Source of the DNA: Plutella xylostella
Taxonomy: Eukaryota > Arthropoda > Insecta > Lepidoptera > Plutellidae
DNA: 64,000 nt
NCBI RefSeq assembly: GCF_932276165.1
Contig: NC_064005.1
Coordinates: forward strand, 2,542,001 to 2,606,000
Direction of reading: 5' to 3'
Every line of letters begins with the position of its first letter. Within the stretch, counting starts at the first letter, position 1. This document shows positions 10,765 through 24,600 of the stretch, piece after piece. Position numbers and translations under genes: made by a program. A model generated the notes under the pieces. That model saw only the letters and a list, made by a program, of their open reading frames with translations. It had not been told where the DNA came from and searched no databases.

Positions 10765-12508
10765 AGTAGGTGCCCACCTATTCACGTGTTAACTACATGC
10801 CTGCTTGTAGCACCGTATGTTTAATAGAAACACACTTACACACCGCTAGGTTGGTACAATGATCAAAAGGTCCCATTAATGGGCCTTGCGGTCAATGACT
10901 TGCTGCGGCAAAACAAAGATATATTATTCGTAGGCAGTTGAATTATGATATATTTCCTAGAAAGTAACTCGATACCTTCCACGTGATGCCATGGACTAAA
11001 ATTTTACATCGGCTATGAATGTGTACATATTTTTAACAGATAACTAATAAAACGCAAATTCGTCGGTTATGTCTCGGTGCGGTTTATTGACTTAGTAGGT
11101 ATGTAAGCTTAGTTATTTTTATTTTGCCTGTTAGTTTTAGTTTTGTTTTTATTAATTGTAAATTGTATGGAAATAAAACGCAAATAAATAATGTGTAGAA
11201 TAGCAATCTCGCACCATTTTATTTTTTACATAAAACGGCATTGAAAAGGATGGCTAAGGTGAAAGTTCAAACATACCTATCTCGTGGAAAGAAAAAATAT
11301 ATACTACTTATCGCAAAATCGCCGAGTGTGACAACCTAGACAGAATTTATACACGTGTACCGTAGTTACCAGCCAGATAAAAAAAGAAACACTAAATTCA
11401 ATTTGATCCAACGAAATTGAAGTAGCGCTACAATTACAAAGGTTCCGTTTAATCTTTCCCTTAAAAACACTTCGAATATTTTGCGAGCGAAGTGGCTACT
11501 GGCCGACGAGAAGAAATAAATAAATAAGAAAAAGTAAGATATCTACTAACGTATTTGAAATTCGAACCACCTACTCAACGTACTACAGAATTAAATTAGC
11601 GCTCTGCACTCGACCAATTTGAGCGGACGCAGTTTCCACGCTTTTGCAATTCTTAAAAGCGTCGCATCGAGTCTCGCGGGAGTCGCATATTTTTCCGCGG
11701 GGCTCAACCCCCCGCCGGGGGGGCGGGGACCACCCCCGGCCGAGGGGGGGTTAATTAGTCGCGAGCGCGGTCCGGCGCGAGCTCCACTCCATCTAACTTG
11801 TTTCCTTCGTTATTTGCCCACTTGAAACAAATGTGGGGATGAAGCCCAGGGCTTAATGTAAAGGCGCATTTTCTCTCTGTCTTTCGAGTTTGAGTTTCGA
11901 GAGCGCTGATATAATTGAATAATGTATGTGTTTGGATTACTTTGAATACTTTGTTCTGTTTTACTCGCGTAGCTGGGGTTCGGTTGCCATGTGGTTGGCC
12001 GGCGGGGAATTGTTTTTGTTCGAAATTATTGAGGTGCCGACCGTTACTTTCAGGTAATTAATTTTCTTGACAAATATGTGAAATTTTTGGTGATTGACCC
12101 AACCCTACATCTAAACTCTATAATAATTGACATTGGATAGGAGGATGAAAAACTTAACATAGGTAGGTAGTATAGTAGTGGCCTTTTGTAGTCATCCTAT
12201 TAGACATAGTCATTTTATGTCATTAATTTTTATATCGATGAAGGTAATGTCCAACTACTTAGATTGATTTAATCTCAAAACTGCCAATGTGCTAATCACT
12301 GCTGGACCCGTGTAAAATATCTATACAATCCTTATTGAAATAACTAGCACTACTGCGCTGTGAACTAGTAATTTATAGTTGTACCTAAGCTACCGAATAC
12401 CTTTACAAAATATTCGTCGAGTACACAGCGAATAACTAACTCACAATCATAAGCCAGTTACGAGAAGTTGCTCGAAATTGCGACCCCGCGGGGTTTTAGA
12501 ACCCGGGG
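10765..12508. other. Non-coding spacer with a G-rich island
   Basis: AT-rich except for 11650-11790, where C-runs and G-runs face each other (11706-11750) directly before TTAATTA. The island could fold into hairpins or G-quadruplexes. I see no gene. Confidence 0.4.
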
Positions 12509-12796
12509 TAGGGTTGCCAGCTGTAAAATCTTTCATTATGACATTCCTGACACTGAAAAATTCTACTGCACCAAGATATTTTTTGTGGGGTTCTTCTTCC
12601 AGGCGTTGCTTGGCGACGCTAGTGTTAAAAGTTGAACACTAATGTTTTATGGATTTGATAGTCAGCTGATCAACACCCATAATGCTGACGCTGCTTTTGT
12701 TGTATGCTTATTGTTATCTTGTCCATAAAATGTTTTTTCGAAAACTCTTGATAACACTAAAATCAAACTATTCATACATTACCACTGGCAACCCTA
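12509..12796. mobile_element. hAT-like MITE relic (TAGGGTTGCCAG ends)
   Basis: TAGGGTTGCCAGCTGT at the left and its complement ending ACTGGCAACCCTA at the right form 12-bp terminal inverted repeats. TAGGG ends are frequent in hAT elements. The flanking 8-mers do not match, so either the duplication has decayed or the copy has recombined. No transposase is present in 288 bp. Confidence 0.5.
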
Positions 12797-15700
12797 CAAC
12801 GGCTAATGAACGAGAATATCTTCTTGGGGTCCGTGCGACCGTGTCCGCGGGGCCGGGGCGACTCCGTCCAGGGGCGAGACCGTCCAGGGGCGAGACCGTC
12901 CGCTGCTGAATGTTTAACGCGGGTCGCGGTCAGGGAGGGTCTCGTAGAATTATTACAGCACCCGCTACATAATGGACACGAGGAAAAATTTAAAGGCGAC
13001 GATCAGCATTGATACTTCGCAACAGACGTGTTTTGTAAACATCAAGTGGACTGTGTATATTTTTAATGATTTACTTTCGTTGGGCATAGTTTGTTCCTCC
13101 AATAGATGTTGACTAGCTACTACTGGTTTGGTACCTTAGAATTCTGTATGCGGGGTGTTAGAATAATTATTTTGTTATGTGATAGGTATATAGGATTGAA
13201 AGGTAGGTAACCTTTATAAACCTTACGTATTTACTCTGTACCTGCTTTACATGGTACTAAAACCTGTTCATTACTTTTGACCGCCAACTTACACAAACAA
13301 ATTAAGTCTGCTGACCATTTGAGCCCCGAATGCATGGATGAAAAAACAACTGTGTAGGCACCTCCAACTTTACCTGACCACACCTTTAATTATACGTTTT
13401 ATAACAAGAGCATTACAGTTGAGATTTGTTTGTCCTTGGTCGGTGTTGGTTTGGCTGGTTGTACGCGTTTAATCTACAGCAACACTTAATGCTGGGTGTA
13501 CACTACACGGTTCACGTCCAGTGAACATTATACCTCGGTAGACGTCAGCTGTGTGGACTGCACCCCCTCGCCCCCCTTCGGGTGTAACACCCCCCGAACC
13601 ATTCCTCAGGCTCTATAGAGCGTCACTAAAGGACAGGCGCGGTGGTATTCTGAATATCATATCGGTAATGCCCCTAAAGATGCTGACGTTTTAACTATTT
13701 TCTGAGTTATGGTGTGAGCTCGTCCAGTTACAGGAAACCTTTCTTCGCTTAGGAAACTGATTTAGGAGACTAGTTGGATGGTCTATTTGAATTTTTATGG
13801 CGGCTGATGATGCCTTGCCGATATTTATGGATAACGCTTTAATGACAGTATTCCTTATCCCCCAAACACCCTGTCCAATCCATACAAGTTGGGTCAGTTT
13901 TGACTGTTAAAAGATGCTGCTTAACGATTATTCATTGCGATGCTGGTACGGAACAGGTGGCTGATTCGTCTTATATCATTACGATTTCCACCAAACAATG
14001 AACACTTATAATCTTAGGCAGTCGAGTCGAGCAGAATCGGTCAGTTTCCCGGTATCGCAGTTCAAACGATCTCGGCAACTATAAAGGACATCCAGGCTCC
14101 TTTGAGCTGGACCGGACAGGTCTTCCAAGAACGACTGGCCAGGTGTTCCTTGTGATATGAAGCCTGAGGTTGATATCTGCGTTAATTACTCTGCCTCGTA
14201 GGTCTATGTGATACGTAATAAGTTTTGCTTCTGGATCGTTATTAGTGTTTAGGTTATTGAATGACAGGTGAACCTTGCTAATGACATCTTAATTATGTAG
14301 CTAATGTTAAATTATTATGTGTTTTTTTTTGTTTAGGTAAATTATACGTGTACCTACCTACATGTGTAATCAAAGAGCAAACCTTATACAAATAATTTTA
14401 CTGAACATTTATATTTGTTAGTGCCTACATAGCACTATACTTACTAATAAAACCGAAGGTACTTTATTTCACATCACACCTTACACCTAAACGGTTGAAT
14501 CTATTCTGATTCTGACACAGGCATAGATTGAATATTGGACTGTCACATAGAGGCTTGTTATACTGAAATTCTATCGATAGATGTGCAATAAAAGAATAAA
14601 TAGATTTTGGCATGTATTATTATGTTGAACTTCTCATGGTTGCATCCTAATCATATTGTGATTCGACGAAAAACCCCTTTGCGGCGATGCGAAGCTCTCA
14701 TCCTCACCAAAGAAAAACATTTTCAGCCAAAACGAAGCTCGCAAGAAAAGCTACTGAGTTCATATACCTATAGCAATATCTCCTACAAGCATATACATAA
14801 TATATATTACACAGCTAGGTAGATATATTCGGCACACGCTCCCCGCGGCCGCTGAAGCGAGGCGGCGGCGGCGATACGGTCGCGCGTCCGCCCGCGCGGT
14901 TCTAATTAAACCCCCCTTTAGTTACCCCCCGGCCCCCGCCACCCGCCGGCAAGGATGCGAGCTGACACTGCCAAGACGCAACGGAGTGTAGGCCCGAATT
15001 TGTCAGGAGCTGATTTGTCATGCTGTTGTACGTTGAGACTTGAGAGTTGCATGGGGTTTTCAAATGCTGGCTGATGATGAAAAGTCTTTAAAAAAATACA
15101 ATTTAAACAGGAATGCGAAAATATTATAAGCACATTAGGTATACTTATCATTTATCATACAACTAATCTGATATAATGTCATCTTTCAAGATAGTAAACA
15201 TAATTTGTAATCACACCGAAGTAAAACATATATACTGATTATACTGAACATGAAATCCTCCGTCAACCCATTAAATTCCCTATTGGAAACATCTCGCGCA
15301 CACCCGGCCAAACAGACCCCCGCAAGCCACGTAGAAAAGACGATAGGTTCCAAAAAAGTGCAAGCGCGCTTTCCTGCAGTTTTTACTCGAGGGAGAGAGA
15401 GGAAGGGGGGGAGGGGCGGGGGAGGGCACTGTCCGCTTGTCCGCCAAGAAACGGACAGATAGATAAGAAGGTCGCAGCGGTAGAGCCTAGGCGAGGCAGT
15501 GTAGGCGACGTGGGGATGGTACGCGAATTAAGATAAATTGGTATTGTGATCAACTTTGGAGGATGACAATCAAAATATTTTTACTACTACCTATTTGGTT
15601 TTACATAAATATTTTTGAAATTTAGATTTAGATTTCTGTAAGTTTAAATGAGCGTTGTGTTTGAGTAGGACTTAAGTTCAAAACTGGGTGGATTTAATGA

Positions 15701-16588
15701 AGTATGAAACTGGGCCCGTTTCAGTTTTCTTTTAATTTCAAGCTAAAGATGGGATTTAATTATTACTTGTTCACTTTCAGTAGACGCTACACAACAAGTT
15801 TTATTTCGCACACAGTCAGTCGGCTTTTCCATCACTCTTTTGCGCAATTAAATACCACATTTTTCTCGTGTCGACTGTATTAGACAGTGTACGAAGTTCT
15901 AATAATATTTATACAGAAATTCAATTCGCAAATAGGTGTATTTACCTAAAATCGCTAAATACATGTTACAAGTAAATTATGCATATCATGATCTGGAATT
16001 GATACTTTCTTTGCCTTGAATTTCAACCATCGCGCTACCACCAGCATTTCGACATTTCTGTCGCCCTCCCACAGCACACCGACCGTCAATTAACAACTTA
16101 ACATTAACTATCCTATCTGCCCGGCATTCGCAGCTCCCCAACAAAATAATCTTCCAATAGTTACATAAACAGTGTGTGTATGTGTGTGTGTGGCATGTCA
16201 CGAGCTGGCGCGACTGTCGAGTGGCGAGCGCCTAGATAAGGGCGGCCGTCGGATTTCGGCTGACGGGGCGCCCACGGGCGGGTGATTACCTCGCACCGTC
16301 GAATTTAGGACCCGCCGAAAGGCAGAGCACCTTTCAGAAATATCGCAGGTTTAAAATTTAAGCACTGTGCGAGGTGGGAAAGGTTTGGATTGGACGCTGA
16401 AGCGTTAGGACGTCACGATACTGACAAAGGAATTGATGATATGCTGGAACTAGAACCGTCCTTATAAGGTAACAAGTTTGTATTACCATATGGAGCTTTT
16501 CAGTATGACGAGTATAAATGTTTTTCATGACTTTTCATTGGCTTACTACATGCCGCTTTTGCATCATTTTGCGACTTATGAGTATATC
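12797..16588. other. Non-coding spacer
   Basis: GC-rich patches lie at 12820-12960, 13560-13620, 14840-14950, 15370-15520 and 16200-16330. A 16-bp unit GACCGTCCAGGGGCGA is repeated about two and a half times at 12862-12900. TCTAATTAAA lies in the 14.9-kb GC island. A mixed TG run is at about 16168-16192. I find no gene. A stretch at about 13990-14220 is of balanced composition and might be conserved, but shows no coding pattern that I can name. Confidence 0.4.
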
Positions 16589-16590
16589 TA

Positions 16591-16728
16591 AAGTCTGTTT
16601 TTTAATCTCAGATACTAAATTGAGATTATGAACAGTTCATCAACAGTCGATTGTCGCGTCAATAGAACAATACGTCACTTCATCGCGAGAATCAGACAAT
16701 TTAGTATCTGAGATTAAAAAACAGACTT
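16591..16728. mobile_element. 138-bp MITE with perfect 30-bp inverted repeats
   Basis: The left arm starts AAGTCTGTTTTTTAATCTCA and the right arm is its exact complement over about 30 bp. TA flanks each side (16589-16590 and 16729-16730). TA duplication indicates a Tc1/mariner-mobilised element. The intact arms suggest recent mobility. The central ~75 bp carry no gene. Confidence 0.8.
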
Positions 16729-16730
16729 TA

Positions 16731-17174
16731 GAATCTGAGTTTGAGAATATGCTAGACAAGTGTGGTATAATAGATAGACGATTAAATGGGATCGTTAGGG
16801 TTTTCACTTAGTAAGCAGGCAGTTACTCAGTGCCGTCGCCAGGCCGCGCCGCGCACCTACAGATAATGAGTACGTGCACGTTTTACATAATGAACCGCGA
16901 GGCATGATGCGACCCTCATTGCGCATGCATCCATCCACGTGCAAAAATGTAATGCCCGTTTTGGATAACCGAGTACTTAATTAATTGTCATTTACAGATA
17001 GATGGACAACAAATCCGAATTTCATAATGTTATCTATGCTAAACAGTTGTTGAATTAATTTAAATAGCGAATACTACAAGGTAATATTTATATTTCACCA
17101 CAGTGGACTATTTATTTACATCACTCCACTGTTTTATTTTAATATCAAAACATTTAATGGATATGGAAAAATAT
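16731..17174. other. Non-coding spacer
   Basis: AT-rich with a short GC-rich patch near 16830-16860. Nothing recognisable. Confidence 0.4.
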
Positions 17175-17522
17175 TGGCGCCCCAACGTGGGCGGCAGTTT
17201 CGTAGTTGGCGCCCAACACGGGGCCATATGGCCTAATGAAACGCGAAGTGATGCGGCATTGATGGCGCATGGACGGATGCATCCGCGCCACGTGCACTCA
17301 ATATTATGGGCTTGGAAAATAAATAGTGAATACAGATACGAGTAGACATAAGTACAAAGTAGAAGTTTATCTAGAAGATGAGAGAACCTAATTAGCTCAT
17401 GCATAAAACCTAGAAATAAACAATTTACTTTATGTTCCTCGTGTACTCGCATAAACAGATGTAATACGGAATTGGCACCCAACATGGGCTCCATCACGTA
17501 TATTTGGCGCCCAACGCGGGGC
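17175..17522 (+). repeat. Four tRNA-Lys primer-binding-site-like sequences in two pairs
   Basis: TGGCGCCCAACGTGGGGC is the complement of the 3' end of insect tRNA-Lys(CUU) plus CCA, and serves as primer-binding site in gypsy-like LTR elements. Close versions start at 17175, 17207, 17473 and 17505. The copies at 17207 and 17505 differ from it by one or two bases; the others are more diverged. The two members of each pair are exactly 32 bp apart, and the pairs are 298 bp apart. No LTRs, gag or pol flank them. The 144-codon minus-strand frame across this segment (17108-17542) is probably chance. The array may be debris of nested LTR insertions, a tRNA-fragment-derived repeat, or a small satellite. 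Confidence 0.6.
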
Positions 17523-20500
17523 CGTTTTTCAGATATCGCCAACTACAACTCTTCGACCCAAAACTGTCGCGTCCCCTCGGACAAAACGTCGGCGGGTTAT
17601 TTACGTACGTCGAGCGTCCCCCGAGGTGGTTCCAGTAAAAAGCGGCCGTGATCGATACAGTCCGCGACACGCGGAGACCCGAGGGCGCGTCAATTTGCCC
17701 TCCGCCTCGTCAGCGCTAAATTATCCCGACATCTTTAAATGGAATTTCGCGGGCAACGTGGGCGAGAAGTCCCTGACCGTTTTCGTCAGAGATCGCGTTG
17801 CGCGCTGGGGGTGGAGTTTCGGACCGCTTTAAGCCCCGGTCTGACGGCGCCGGCCGCGCTCACGCGATACACCACCTGGCTGCGGCATTTACTGAACGAG
17901 GCACATAACGATGGTGTACTCTCAAGCATTTTCGGGGAATTCTCCTCTGGATTTTTAATTCTGCAAAATCGTTAAAGTAAAACTGATCTTCCTTTGTAAC
18001 ACTAGTCTAAGTACTCATATAAACGGAAATAAATTTTCTGCTAAACTTGAATAAAAAAGAAGTGGTCCCCGTAACCGTGAGGTTAATCAAATGCCTTTCC
18101 TTTTAGTTACTTAGGCCAAATTAAGTTGTCTCCATCAGAGCAAGAACAAAGGCCGAGTCTTACTCGACCGCGGCGGAGTTCCGATCCTAATGTCATTAGA
18201 CATTGGCAGCGCGGTGAGAGTGGGGCTAAAAACCAAACACGCCGCTGGATTCTACAAAAACTTTGAATACTGTTGAATATTTAATAATAATAAGTTTGTT
18301 TCACACCTTACGGACTAGCCTGTCTGGTACCTAACTAATGGTGTTGAAAAAAAGTATATTGGTGCTTGTCACTTAATTTGAAATCAATTCACAAGAATAC
18401 TTCTTCATCGAAGGAGCAGAATTTCTGCTCGTTCTGTCAAACTTCCCTCCCGACATCCTTTAAGTACCGAGACCTTTCTTGGGCGTCCGCCGCGTCCCTT
18501 GTTAGCTGGAGGGCTGGAGGCTGACAAAGGCACCAACCGCCAAATCCAATATCCGCGCAAGTAATAACAATCGTGACCGTCTATCGGCTACGCGTAAATT
18601 ATGCAACACCTTTGCCAAACACGCTGACTGAAGCCGTTCCGAAATCGGTCTTAAGCTTGGGAACTAGGGGTCAGGCGAATGGTAAAGCTAAGTTGGGTAA
18701 AGGACGGTCGCCGCGGCGTCGCGCTAATGGTCCTTCGAGCGGGTGACCCCCCCCCCTCTCTCGGGCCTCCCTCACCCCCCCTTTCTTGATGCTTCGTAAG
18801 CAAGCACACGATTAGAATGTAGGGGCGCTGCCGCTGTGTGACTGATTTGGGCATTTCTTTACGGCTCTACAAAGCTTTGTTGTGTTAGGTTAGGTAGGCT
18901 GTGTTAGAGTCGATAAGGTTGGCCCGGAGTTTTTCCATTTTTGTTTTGGATTGAAGTCGTATTGAATATTATATTTTAGGTATGTAAGACATGTAGGTGT
19001 GACGTGGCAGTCCACGTTTGCTGAATGATTTGATCCAACTTGTATGAAACAATAAACATGCGTTAAAACTTATGTACATTGTACTCGTACAAGTTGAATT
19101 TAATTGGTAGCGAATAGCGATAGGCCTTCTGTATCTGACCTAATGGTGGCGTCAAGCAATGTCCCCGGTGACCCAATAAACTTTATTCGCAAATAAGTTA
19201 ATGAGCGGCAGCGACCTAATTAAAACTGCGGCTGCGGTTTGATTCGCGGCTGCAACCAGCCACCTTTCTTTCTATTGATTTCCATAGAACCTTTTAGATG
19301 TTTTTTTTTCAAATCAGTAATCACCGCACTCTCTACGTATTTCAAAATTCATTCCTCGCTTTCAAACTCAAATCTACAGATAACTTACAAAACAATTAAG
19401 ACAACAAAGCTCAATATCGCACCATTCTGATCTATTAAATAATGTACGCTGTATAGTGCCGAAAACAGCGATGTGCATTAGTCGGCACGAGCTTTCGATT
19501 GCTGAATTTCAGGAACAACCCGCAAGCCACTGTGAGCAAGCAATGTACGCTGAAGTGCATATTAATGGCTACAGCGGGGAAAGCCTGGCTTAGGCTGCCT
19601 AACTGACGGCGAGTAAGACCTAGCCGGCCTTGAGAGGTATTAAAACATTCGTCGAATTCATAGAATTGAATCGGGGATGGTACTGAGTAAAGGTACGACT
19701 ATAATACACCCATATAATATACGACTTGTATATTGGGCATAAACTTATGAGCTCATAATTGGCTAAGAAGTAATACTAAGCGTTTTTTCAGGAAGGGTCT
19801 GCGGTGCAACCCATACCCGACAATATATTATGTTTGTTACTTACAATTTCACATAAAAATACACCTTCAGGAGATAGAAAATAATCAATAAATGGAGGAC
19901 GTACTGGACAACACATAGCAAGGGCCATTAAGTAATTAAACTCATATTACAGCTGTACAACTATACGTACGAGTATAAACTAAAATTCATAAAAGAACCC
20001 TCGTAACCACTAGCGTAGTCTAGACTCGATGCGTCATCCGAACCAAATCCCCAGCCAAGTCCAGGCCGTGATTACGAGCTGACAAAAGAGCCGTGAGCAC
20101 AGCTCCAAGTAATTACTCTTCCCTGAGGCGGCAGCGAGACGTGACTGCGTAATCGCCGGCGAACGCCCGGCTGGATTAAGAAGGGATGGCCACCGGTCAA
20201 GCCGGGGGCGCCGGCGGGGGCGCCTAGCGGGGCGCAGCGGGGGCGCTGGGGCCGCCCCCTCCGCGCCTAACGAGCGGCGACCGCACTGCCCGCGCGCTCG
20301 CTCGCGCCGCGGCTAATGTCTTCATTTGTATTCAGATCTACGCAGATATCACGATGCCGTAGGTGTCTACCAGACAGCATTATCATCGGACGACCCGCAC
20401 ACAATCAGCTTAAAAGCTTTTTGAAGCTGATGCGTAAAAAACGCACTAAAACTTGAAACTACTCACCCTTATTTAATAAACCGACACTCGACTCGGGGCG

Positions 20501-21099
20501 AATGCGGGCATTTTCTGGCGCGCGCCACTCTTGTGAGAAGTGAGCAATTAAAATTATGAATTCACATCACGCCGGCTGGCAGACGGCATCAGCAGACACA
20601 TGAGCCGTCTCCTGAAAACTGTAGCCATATACAGATACAGACCTACTTACATACGTCGCGCCGCCCGCTCTCGCAACTTTGACCCACTTTGGGCGACCGA
20701 ACAACTTTTTACTGAGCGCAACTTTTCGGCTTAGTCGCAAGTTTTTCCAGCATCATTGCAGTTATTTTACCAGGTTAACAATATAATTATCGTATTTTCA
20801 TTACTACTTAAAGTGTAACTGTACTCAATAGTTCAACTTAGAAGTAAGTAGTAGGTAATGCAATGAAAAGCTCTTCATAGACTTTAAAAGTTAGCTTATT
20901 TAATACATAAAAAATCTAGTTCCAATAATGAACGCAAATTTTCGCCCCCTCTAGACGGGAAAGCCTGTCTCGCAACAGCCGAGGCATCGAACACATTCTT
21001 TCACCCGCGTCGTCGAGGGGCGCGATCCGCCGTCAGCATAAACAAACAAGCGTCGGAAAAAACTCTCAGAATAATAATTAGGGTTCAAGATTAGGCGGC
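17523..21099. other. Non-coding: GC islands in AT-rich DNA
   Basis: GC-rich islands at 17570-17900, 18470-18560, 18700-18840, and 20090-20330 alternate with AT-rich DNA. The 18.75-kb island has a long C-run. A TAATTA core at 19217 sits between GC patches. GTTAGGTTAGGTAGG near 18882 is too short to call telomeric. I find no gene. Confidence 0.4.
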
Positions 21100-21600
21100 G
21101 GCGACACGCGGCGCTTGCCTTTCGCTATTAATTACGGTGCCCAAGGCGGGCTCTATGTGCTCGCTGTACATAGGCTCGAATTTCCGGCCATATACCTAGT
21201 AGATACGTGGGCAGCGTCTCGCGCCCCCCGAGACCCCCCCGGTTAATTGACGCCGCGCCGGACGCGGGCGACGCCGCGGGGACGCCGGCTTCCGGTTCCT
21301 ACAACATCGCCCGATAATCTTTTTTTGATGACGCGCTCCGAGCCTTTGGAGGGTTAAATAAATCACGGCCTTGATTCGAGAGTCTTTGTTGATCAAGAAT
21401 GGGGTAGGCGGCTTAGGTACGTAGGTTGTTTTTATTAGGTCGGTGTCACAGAGCGCTCGACGGGTGTCCCGTCGTCGGCGCTAATTAAAAACGTTCACAG
21501 GCAGGCTCCGGTCCGGAAGCGCGGGGGCGCGGGGGTGCGGGCGCGGGGGGCGGGGGGGGAGCTCGCGGGGCGCGTAACTAACGCACTAATTAATAGGGGT
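21100..21600. promoter_or_regulatory. Candidate developmental enhancer: GC-rich block with TAATTA cores
   Basis: Homeodomain-type cores (ATTAATTAC at 21127, TTAATTG at 21243, CTAATTAAA at 21481, CTAATTAAT at 21587) lie in about 470 bp of otherwise CpG-rich sequence, with very G-rich runs at 21520-21580. AT-only cores kept inside GC-rich sequence are what a homeodomain-bound, conserved non-coding element would look like. This is inference from motif content only. Confidence 0.3.
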
Positions 21601-24600
21601 CCGTCGATATTGATTTATTAGCTCGCCGTGTGTGCCGCCCGCCGTCTTCGAGACGAGATGAGAAACCTTCGCTCGGGAAATCAATAGGTCGATAAAAATA
21701 TCTTCTACACGTCGACAGATAGATTTAAATAAAATATTACTTAATTTTAACATAATATTTATGTTCATACACAAAAGCACTGAAGGAAAGTAGCTTGCAC
21801 ATGACATAATACACCTAGAATATCACTGGTCAATGCAAGTTGAAACACCATCCACATTTCACATAGAGCCAACTAGAACTAGTTGCAAAATTAACAGGGT
21901 GTTTTTAAAAAAGGTAAAGAAATTTGCAATTTCCACTCGCCAGCCGACTCGCTGCGAAGGTTCGAGGAGAGAGAATGTAAAAAGAGCAAGGAGGCTTTAC
22001 CCCCTTTAAGGTTAGGGGGGGAAATATGTCATAATTATGTAGAGAGACCTTTCTTTCAATGGTTGGTTACTTCAAAGAGTAGGTACCTACCTACCATTAA
22101 TGTTTTTAATTGTGTAAGTAATACTTACGACGATTTAAAATCGATAATATAATCGATATAAGAAAGGACCCGAGGGGCCATGTGTAACGTAACCTACATA
22201 TACGTAAGTACTTTACGTGGGTACTCCACGTGGAGATATCAAATAGAAGTTCAGATTTCAAACAACTTTGGAAAAGCTTTCAAGCAGTTATGTTAGTACC
22301 TTATAAACCCACCTAGGACCTTTTTGTTTAAAAAACTTTGGATGATTTACCTACCTACGTAAAAAAAACTCCGGATAAAAACATTCAATCCGAAAAATCC
22401 AGCTTAATAGAGACTTAACAGCACGTATCAAGTTTATCACCTTTTTCCACGTCAGCGCTGCGCCGATCGTCTTCGCGTGCTAAAACTGGGAATAGTTTTA
22501 TTTATGACAACTTTATTATTATGAGTGAGCTCGTTAACTCGGCGAGCGCCGTAAAACATGTGAAGGATGAACGTGAAACGCGCCACCAAACTTTACCGCG
22601 CAGTAGAGTTGGGCCACGAGTTTACAGGCGTATACTGCAGCGTGTGTGTGCCGGTTTAATAAAAATAATAAGGCGTTGTTGTTGGAATCGGGCCGGTCAT
22701 TTGTAATATTACAATATGGTTTAGTATTTAATAATTGTTAAAAAACCTATTGTTAGGCACTTCTTGTAACCGTTGATCGGTTTGCAATCATAGTAAATCA
22801 GCACAAGGGATTCAATTGGATTTGCTAGGAAAATTTCCTTTGGTACAACTTGATTTACACTACTAAACAAGTAAACAAGGTGAGAATAATTTCTAGCAGG
22901 TAGGTACGTGATTGTGCATGCGCCCTAACTACTTGCGCGAGCGGCGGATCCCCATTGCATTCAAATGAGTGCTGCAGCGGCCATCGCCGCGCCAAACGAA
23001 ACTACTAAAGCGAATGAATATCTTTACGGCCGAATCTCTCGAGACGAGCCATAGAAATGAAAGCCGGAAGACGGATCCGAGTTTACAATCGCGACAGCTT
23101 GAGCGGGGCTTTGTTCGCCTCGCAACAATCCAACTATAAAGTGGCGCGAGTGCAGTCGTAAACCGCGAGCGTGGCGCCGGCGGCCGCGGCTCCCGGCCCC
23201 GGCCTGAACACATTCCGGGGAACTAGTCTCACTCGCATGCCGCGGCGGTCCGAGCCGCCCGGGTCATTAAAGCGGCAACGTAATAAAACCGTGCTACGAC
23301 TCCGGGCGGCGCGATAAACGGACCGGGCGCGGATCGTAAACGTTCGATGACGTGACAAACACGATAGTTCCGTTGTTAATCCACTCGGACTCTAATTATC
23401 CTTTGTTCAAACGTTATAAACATATTCTCGGCGCTCTAGTTCAGTTCAGGAGCGGAATAATTAAACGCTTCAAAATATCTGGCCGTCTCGTGAATAAAGC
23501 GCTTGCTCGGGGCTGGGTGCGAGAAGCGTTCGGAAAAGCTTCTAGTTTTAATGTATAATTGACATTTCTCATAGAGCTGGCGGCGTGGCGGGGGGCGCGG
23601 GGGGCGGGGGGGACACACGCTGGGCGCGCCGCGGCGGCGTCCGAGTCTTGCGACACAAACTGTCGCCATCAATATAGGGGATCCACTAGCTTAGCGGTTT
23701 ACGCCGCCTCGTGTGCGAAATATCCGAAGGCGTCAATTCTGCTTACAAACTGAGCCGTGCTGCACGCAATCTCTACTCTCCTAGTACATATCTATAACTA
23801 AGTAAATACGTAAGTAGGTATGTTTCATTATTTATCCGGCTTATGCAGGGCATTTGGGAGGAAATAAATTTTATCATACCATCAACAAGGCACCAAAAAA
23901 AGCCCATCTCCTCAGGCCTATTTAAAAACAAAAGAGCTCAATCCAAACGTAAATGAATCTTGAACCAAAAAAGTGACTTCTCAATTAAGAAATCAAACAG
24001 TCCAATCAGAGCCGAAAATATCGTCTCTGTTATCTCCGAGAATCCCACGTCTAGCGCCATTAGGCGGGCCAGTAATATCGGAGGGGTAGTTAGGTCTCTA
24101 GGTGTAGAGATGTAGTGTAGCTAGGTCTCTAGTGTACCTAGTATACCTAGGTGTAGAGATGTCGGGCGGCAGCGTGCTGCACAATCGGGATGGTAAGACG
24201 AGGACCGCAGTGAGCGAGCTTTGTGCTCCTCGCTGCTAGATAAGGGTGGTGCTGGGTGGCACGCGACGCGAAAATTTTTGGTCGCGGTCGTGCGTTTTGA
24301 TAATGGAGGACAGACATATACATAAGATGTTACAGTATCCAACTAAGTATGGGTATATTATATTATTATCTTTGAACGACATCGAAATCATTGTGATGCC
24401 GCATATCATCAAGCCCAAATGTATAATTTTTTTCAGGATGTTAAGTTCTTATTAGTTAATGTTATGGGTGGCTACGATGCCTACGATCATTAAAAATACA
24501 CGTGGCCATTATTAAACGTATTCGTATGGAGTTTTACAAGCTGTTTACCTATATCCTAACAAGTAAGCATAGCTTTCCGTATGTTTTTCACTGGATGGCA

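Noticed and set aside
17108..17542. 144-codon minus-strand open frame
   Set aside because: It runs through the four PBS-like sequences and AT-rich spacer, shows no domain, and its length is within what chance allows here.
18880..18896. Possible interstitial telomere repeat (TTAGG)n
   Set aside because: Only GTTAGGTTAGGTAGG, too short and imperfect.
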